A stretch of DNA of 64,000 bases. Source: Euborellia annulipes (Eukaryota > Arthropoda > Insecta > Dermaptera > Anisolabididae). The stretch lies in assembly GCA_023213315.1 (NCBI GenBank), contig JAKCPI010002492.1, positions 1-64,000 on the forward strand, read 5' to 3'. Of this stretch, positions 61,240 through 64,000 are shown piece by piece (the first letter of the stretch is position 1; every line of letters starts with the position of its first letter). The notes beneath the pieces are model-generated. The model did not search any database. It saw nothing but the letters and a program-made list of their open reading frames with translations, and was not told the DNA's origin. The position numbers were made by a program, and so were the translations under genes.

Positions 61240-61860
61240 GTATGTTTTGTATATATATATAGAGAGAAAGTATTGGATTATGTCAAAAATTGATGTGAGA
61301 TTTTGATGGATCTTACGTTTTGAGGTCTCTGAATCAAAAAGTGGTTTGCGACATGGTCTGTCTGTGGTGTGTGTGTGGGTGTGTGGGTGGGTGGGTGTGT
61401 GGGTGTGTGTTCAATTTTAAGCATGAAGGAATTGAGCAGAGGTTGAATTTTTATATTTAAGTTAAACACCCCCGGGACCGGAAAAATAAGCTTTTAATCA
61501 AAATCGGCCAAAGAGTACTAGTACTTTACTGATTATTTTCAGTTTTTTTCGATTTTCTCAAAATTTGCTCCAACGATTTTTTTTAAATTCAAAAATCAAT
61601 TATTTTTTAGATTCTCTTTAAAATGTATATTCTCATTTTGTCATTGAAATCTTCTGAAGACCACTTTATCTTGTGCTCCATAGAAAAGATAGGAGAAATG
61701 GTTGCATGGTAACAAAATATAAATATTTTCCCATACTTATAAATTTTAATCTTGAATTAATTGTACCCTATGTCGGAAACTAAATACATTTAGACACAAA
61801 AATCTGGTGTGGCAAGAACACAATTTCGTTAGAGGAAGAGAGGAGATTTTATTTTTATTA
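61240..61860 (+). repeat. family A copy with many small deletions
   Basis: TATATAGAGAGAAAGTATTG through CGACATGGTCTGTCTGTGG, TG/GGGTG run (61363-61410), TGCATGGTAACAAAATATAA, GTCGGAAACTAAATACATTT; the terminal hairpin is mostly lost. Confidence 0.85.
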
Positions 61861-62374
61861 ACCTAATATAGAAAATATTTTCCTCACTACACTTTTTTTT
61901 TTTTTTTGAATAAATAATAAACTCCAATTCAATAGAATTTCGTCAGAGAGAGAAAAACGAGCAAATATGGATAGCGTAGGAAAATAAATAAGTGACAGAC
62001 AGACAGACATACATACAGGTGAACGATAAACGAACGACAGATCCCTAGTTTACTAAATATTCCCTTTAAAGATGTGCTTGGAATGTTGAATTAGCCCCCC
62101 CCTTCCCCCTCCCCCCTAAAGATATACATCCGTCTGTCGGTTCGTTGTTAGCAGCAGCAGACATCAAAATTGACCAAAGAGAGAGAGATTCGGTTTGAAT
62201 TTCAACTGCTGATATATAATTCAGCAAGAGGGAAGGTCGTTCAGTACTGTGAGGGGCGGGGAGGGGCGTTTTTAACCCTAGCTCTGAAGATGCTGTGTCA
62301 GCATCAATAGCGCATTAGGGAGTTGGAGCTCGAAGTATAAATTCTTTTACTTTTTACTTTTTTTTTTAGAATTT
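61861..62374. other. no gene; one decayed ribozyme-like motif
   Basis: GACA repeats near 61994, a C-rich run near 62095. At 62273-62327: CCCTAGCT, CTGAA, GATGCTG/CAGCATC, AATAGC, TAGGG, a decayed motif lacking the GAAA box. Confidence 0.4.
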
Positions 62375-63400
62375 TTCCATCAGGCACAATTTTAGAGATA
62401 TTTAGAAAAATAGATTTTAATAGAAAATGTGCTCTAAAACGGCTTTAATTTAGAATGTTCAAAATATTTTTAACGCGACATCCCGTAAAAATACGCAGTT
62501 AGTTATAATACATATAAATTTAAATTTTCATCCCAATCGGAGGTCATTTAGACGTGCCGCAAACGGCTAAAAGTTTAGAAAAATCGAAATTTTTAAGATT
62601 TTCTTTGCTTTGGTCACCCCTAATACAATTTTAGATATCCCTGAATGCAAAAAACATATATTTACGATATTCTATAGTTCTTTGGCTTTCTAAAAATCAT
62701 TCATTCGTAAAAATCGGTTAATTATTAACGAAATTATTAACAAAAACGTCATCAAAGAAAAAACACAAGTACACTCACTGGTCGAAAAAAATGAACTTCA
62801 ATTCAATTAAAAAGCGAACCCTGTCCACTAGAAGCTATTATATCCTCTCTGAGAATCGGGTCACGGGCACTAACTTTATTAAATATTATAAAAAAAAAAA
62901 TATTTCTACAATCTCATATTTTTCTTAATTTTTGTGAAAGAAAAAGTTCATTTTTTTCGACCAGTGAGTGTACTTGTGTTTTTTCTTTGCTGACGTTTTT
63001 GTTCATAATTTCGTTAATAATTAACAGATTTTTACGAATGAATGATTTTTAGAAAGCCAAAGAACTATAGAATATCGTAAATATATGTTTTTTTCATTCA
63101 GGGATATCTAAAATTGTATTAGGGGTGACCAAAGCAAAAAAAAATCTTAAAAATTTCGATTTTTCTAAACTTTAAGCCGTTTGGGGCACGTCTAAATGAC
63201 CTCCGATTGGGATGAAACTTAAAATTTATATGTATTCTAACTATCTGCATAATGTATTTTAACTATCTGCATATTTCTAAATGGTGTCGCCTTAAAAATA
63301 ATTTGAACATTCTAAATAAGAGCCATTTTAGGGCACATTTTCTATTAAAATCTATTTTTCTCTATATCTCTAAAACTGTAACTGATAGAGCAAAACTGAA
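62375..63400. mobile_element. element B copy 3, both termini missing
   Basis: Inverted arms as in the other copies: GTCATTTAGACGTGCCGCAA at 62543 and its mirror CACGTCTAAATGACCTCCGA at 63187; centre TCACTGGTCGAAAAAAATGA and TCATTTTTTTCGACCAGTGA. The CACTAG ends are not present. Confidence 0.85.
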
Positions 63401-64000
63401 ATGATATTTGATTTAATATGGTTACGACCAGAGGCCGGTTGGGTTTGAGGTGTGTGTCTTCGAGCACATAAGCACCTCGGGTAAATAAACGGGGATCCCG
63501 ATAGGAATTTCAAATATTAATAATAATAATTTTTTGTTTTTATTTAATACCTTTTTCGGCATTTGGGGCTCATTTGGACCTCCCATTGATTGGTAGCCAT
63601 GGCTTAATAGTAGGCTTATTGACAACAAAAAAAAAAAAAATTTGATGACATTTTCTAATTACAATTTTAGTCCATGAATCAAATAAACTTTTTAAAAATA
63701 TCCACTTAGCATTTAACATGCTTCGCTCGATGTTATTTCAATTTAATATTTCCAGTGTGTGTGTGTGTGTGTGTTGGAATCACACGCTTAATCGTTTTCA
63801 ATTAATTCATATTCAATAGCGAATCCTTATAGGATGCATTGTGTATAACGGTAGAATTCCATATTCTATACAAAACAGCCCCCACGTGACGATATTAAGC
63901 AAAACGCTTGGGGAAACCGGGGACAAGTGTTGTTATTAGTCGAAAATCAAAGTATTTATACATGTGGGGGGGGGGAGGGAACAAAAGCAACTATACACCT
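63401..64000. other. no gene; TG microsatellite and MITE-like phrases
   Basis: CGGGGATCCCGATAGGAATT at 63490 recurs at 53441. A TG run lies at 63756-63774. GGGGAAACCGGGGACAAGTG at 63911 may begin an element that runs off the right edge; a G run lies at 63966-63974. Confidence 0.4.

Overview
The window looks like a piece of a large, AT-rich, repeat-choked invertebrate nuclear genome, most likely an arthropod. The guess rests on a jockey-clade LINE, several other non-LTR retrotransposon tails, tRNA-derived SINEs, many hAT-, PIF- and mariner-type MITEs and dense microsatellites. I see no convincing host gene, rRNA gene or functional tRNA gene; nearly everything I can explain is mobile-element DNA in several layers of nested insertion. 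The species is not determined.

Layout. 1-4.6 kb: a jockey-like LINE on the minus strand (ORF1 with three zinc knuckles, ORF2 with endonuclease and reverse transcriptase), broken by a few frameshifts and running off the left edge. 4.7-7.8 kb: MITE fragments, a self-cleaving-ribozyme-like motif, and a repeat (called Q here) carrying a minus-strand SINE and a SINE dimer. 7.8-10.3 kb: a 2.5 kb composite palindrome with tRNA-like sequence in both arms, holding a 1.2 kb element (called B) and a SINE. 10.8-19.6 kb: copies of family A (a roughly 0.65 kb repeat ending in a long hairpin), Q, foldback elements, Penelope-like palindromes and MITEs. 19.7-20.5 and 26.1-26.5 kb: two copies of one LINE 3' end. 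22-27 kb: foldbacks, MITEs, a dead transposase, a 51-bp tandem array grown from a tRNA-like SINE. 30-33 kb: a foldback and a LINE tail split by a mariner-like MITE. 36.3-38.0 kb: a 5'-truncated LINE with target-site duplication. 38-48 kb: hAT MITEs, family A copies, a tandem duplication of AT palindromes. 49-52 kb: a B element inserted in family A and itself carrying a Penelope-like insert with 336-bp tandem repeats. 52.7-64 kb: more MITEs, SINEs, family A, a 1.7 kb foldback and a third B copy.

The most interesting signal is a set of about ten well-formed and four decayed copies of a hammerhead-ribozyme-like motif (box CTGARGA, a hairpin, then GAAA-NN-TC, closed by a flanking stem). The copies have unrelated stem sequences but keep the same fold, with compensatory changes, and usually sit as an inverted pair inside a short palindrome. 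Hammerhead motifs are known from Penelope-like elements and small retrozymes, so I read these as a non-autonomous ribozyme-bearing retroelement group. The repeats interact mainly by inserting into one another: several empty sites can be rebuilt from sister copies inside this same window, which fixes element borders and target-site duplications.
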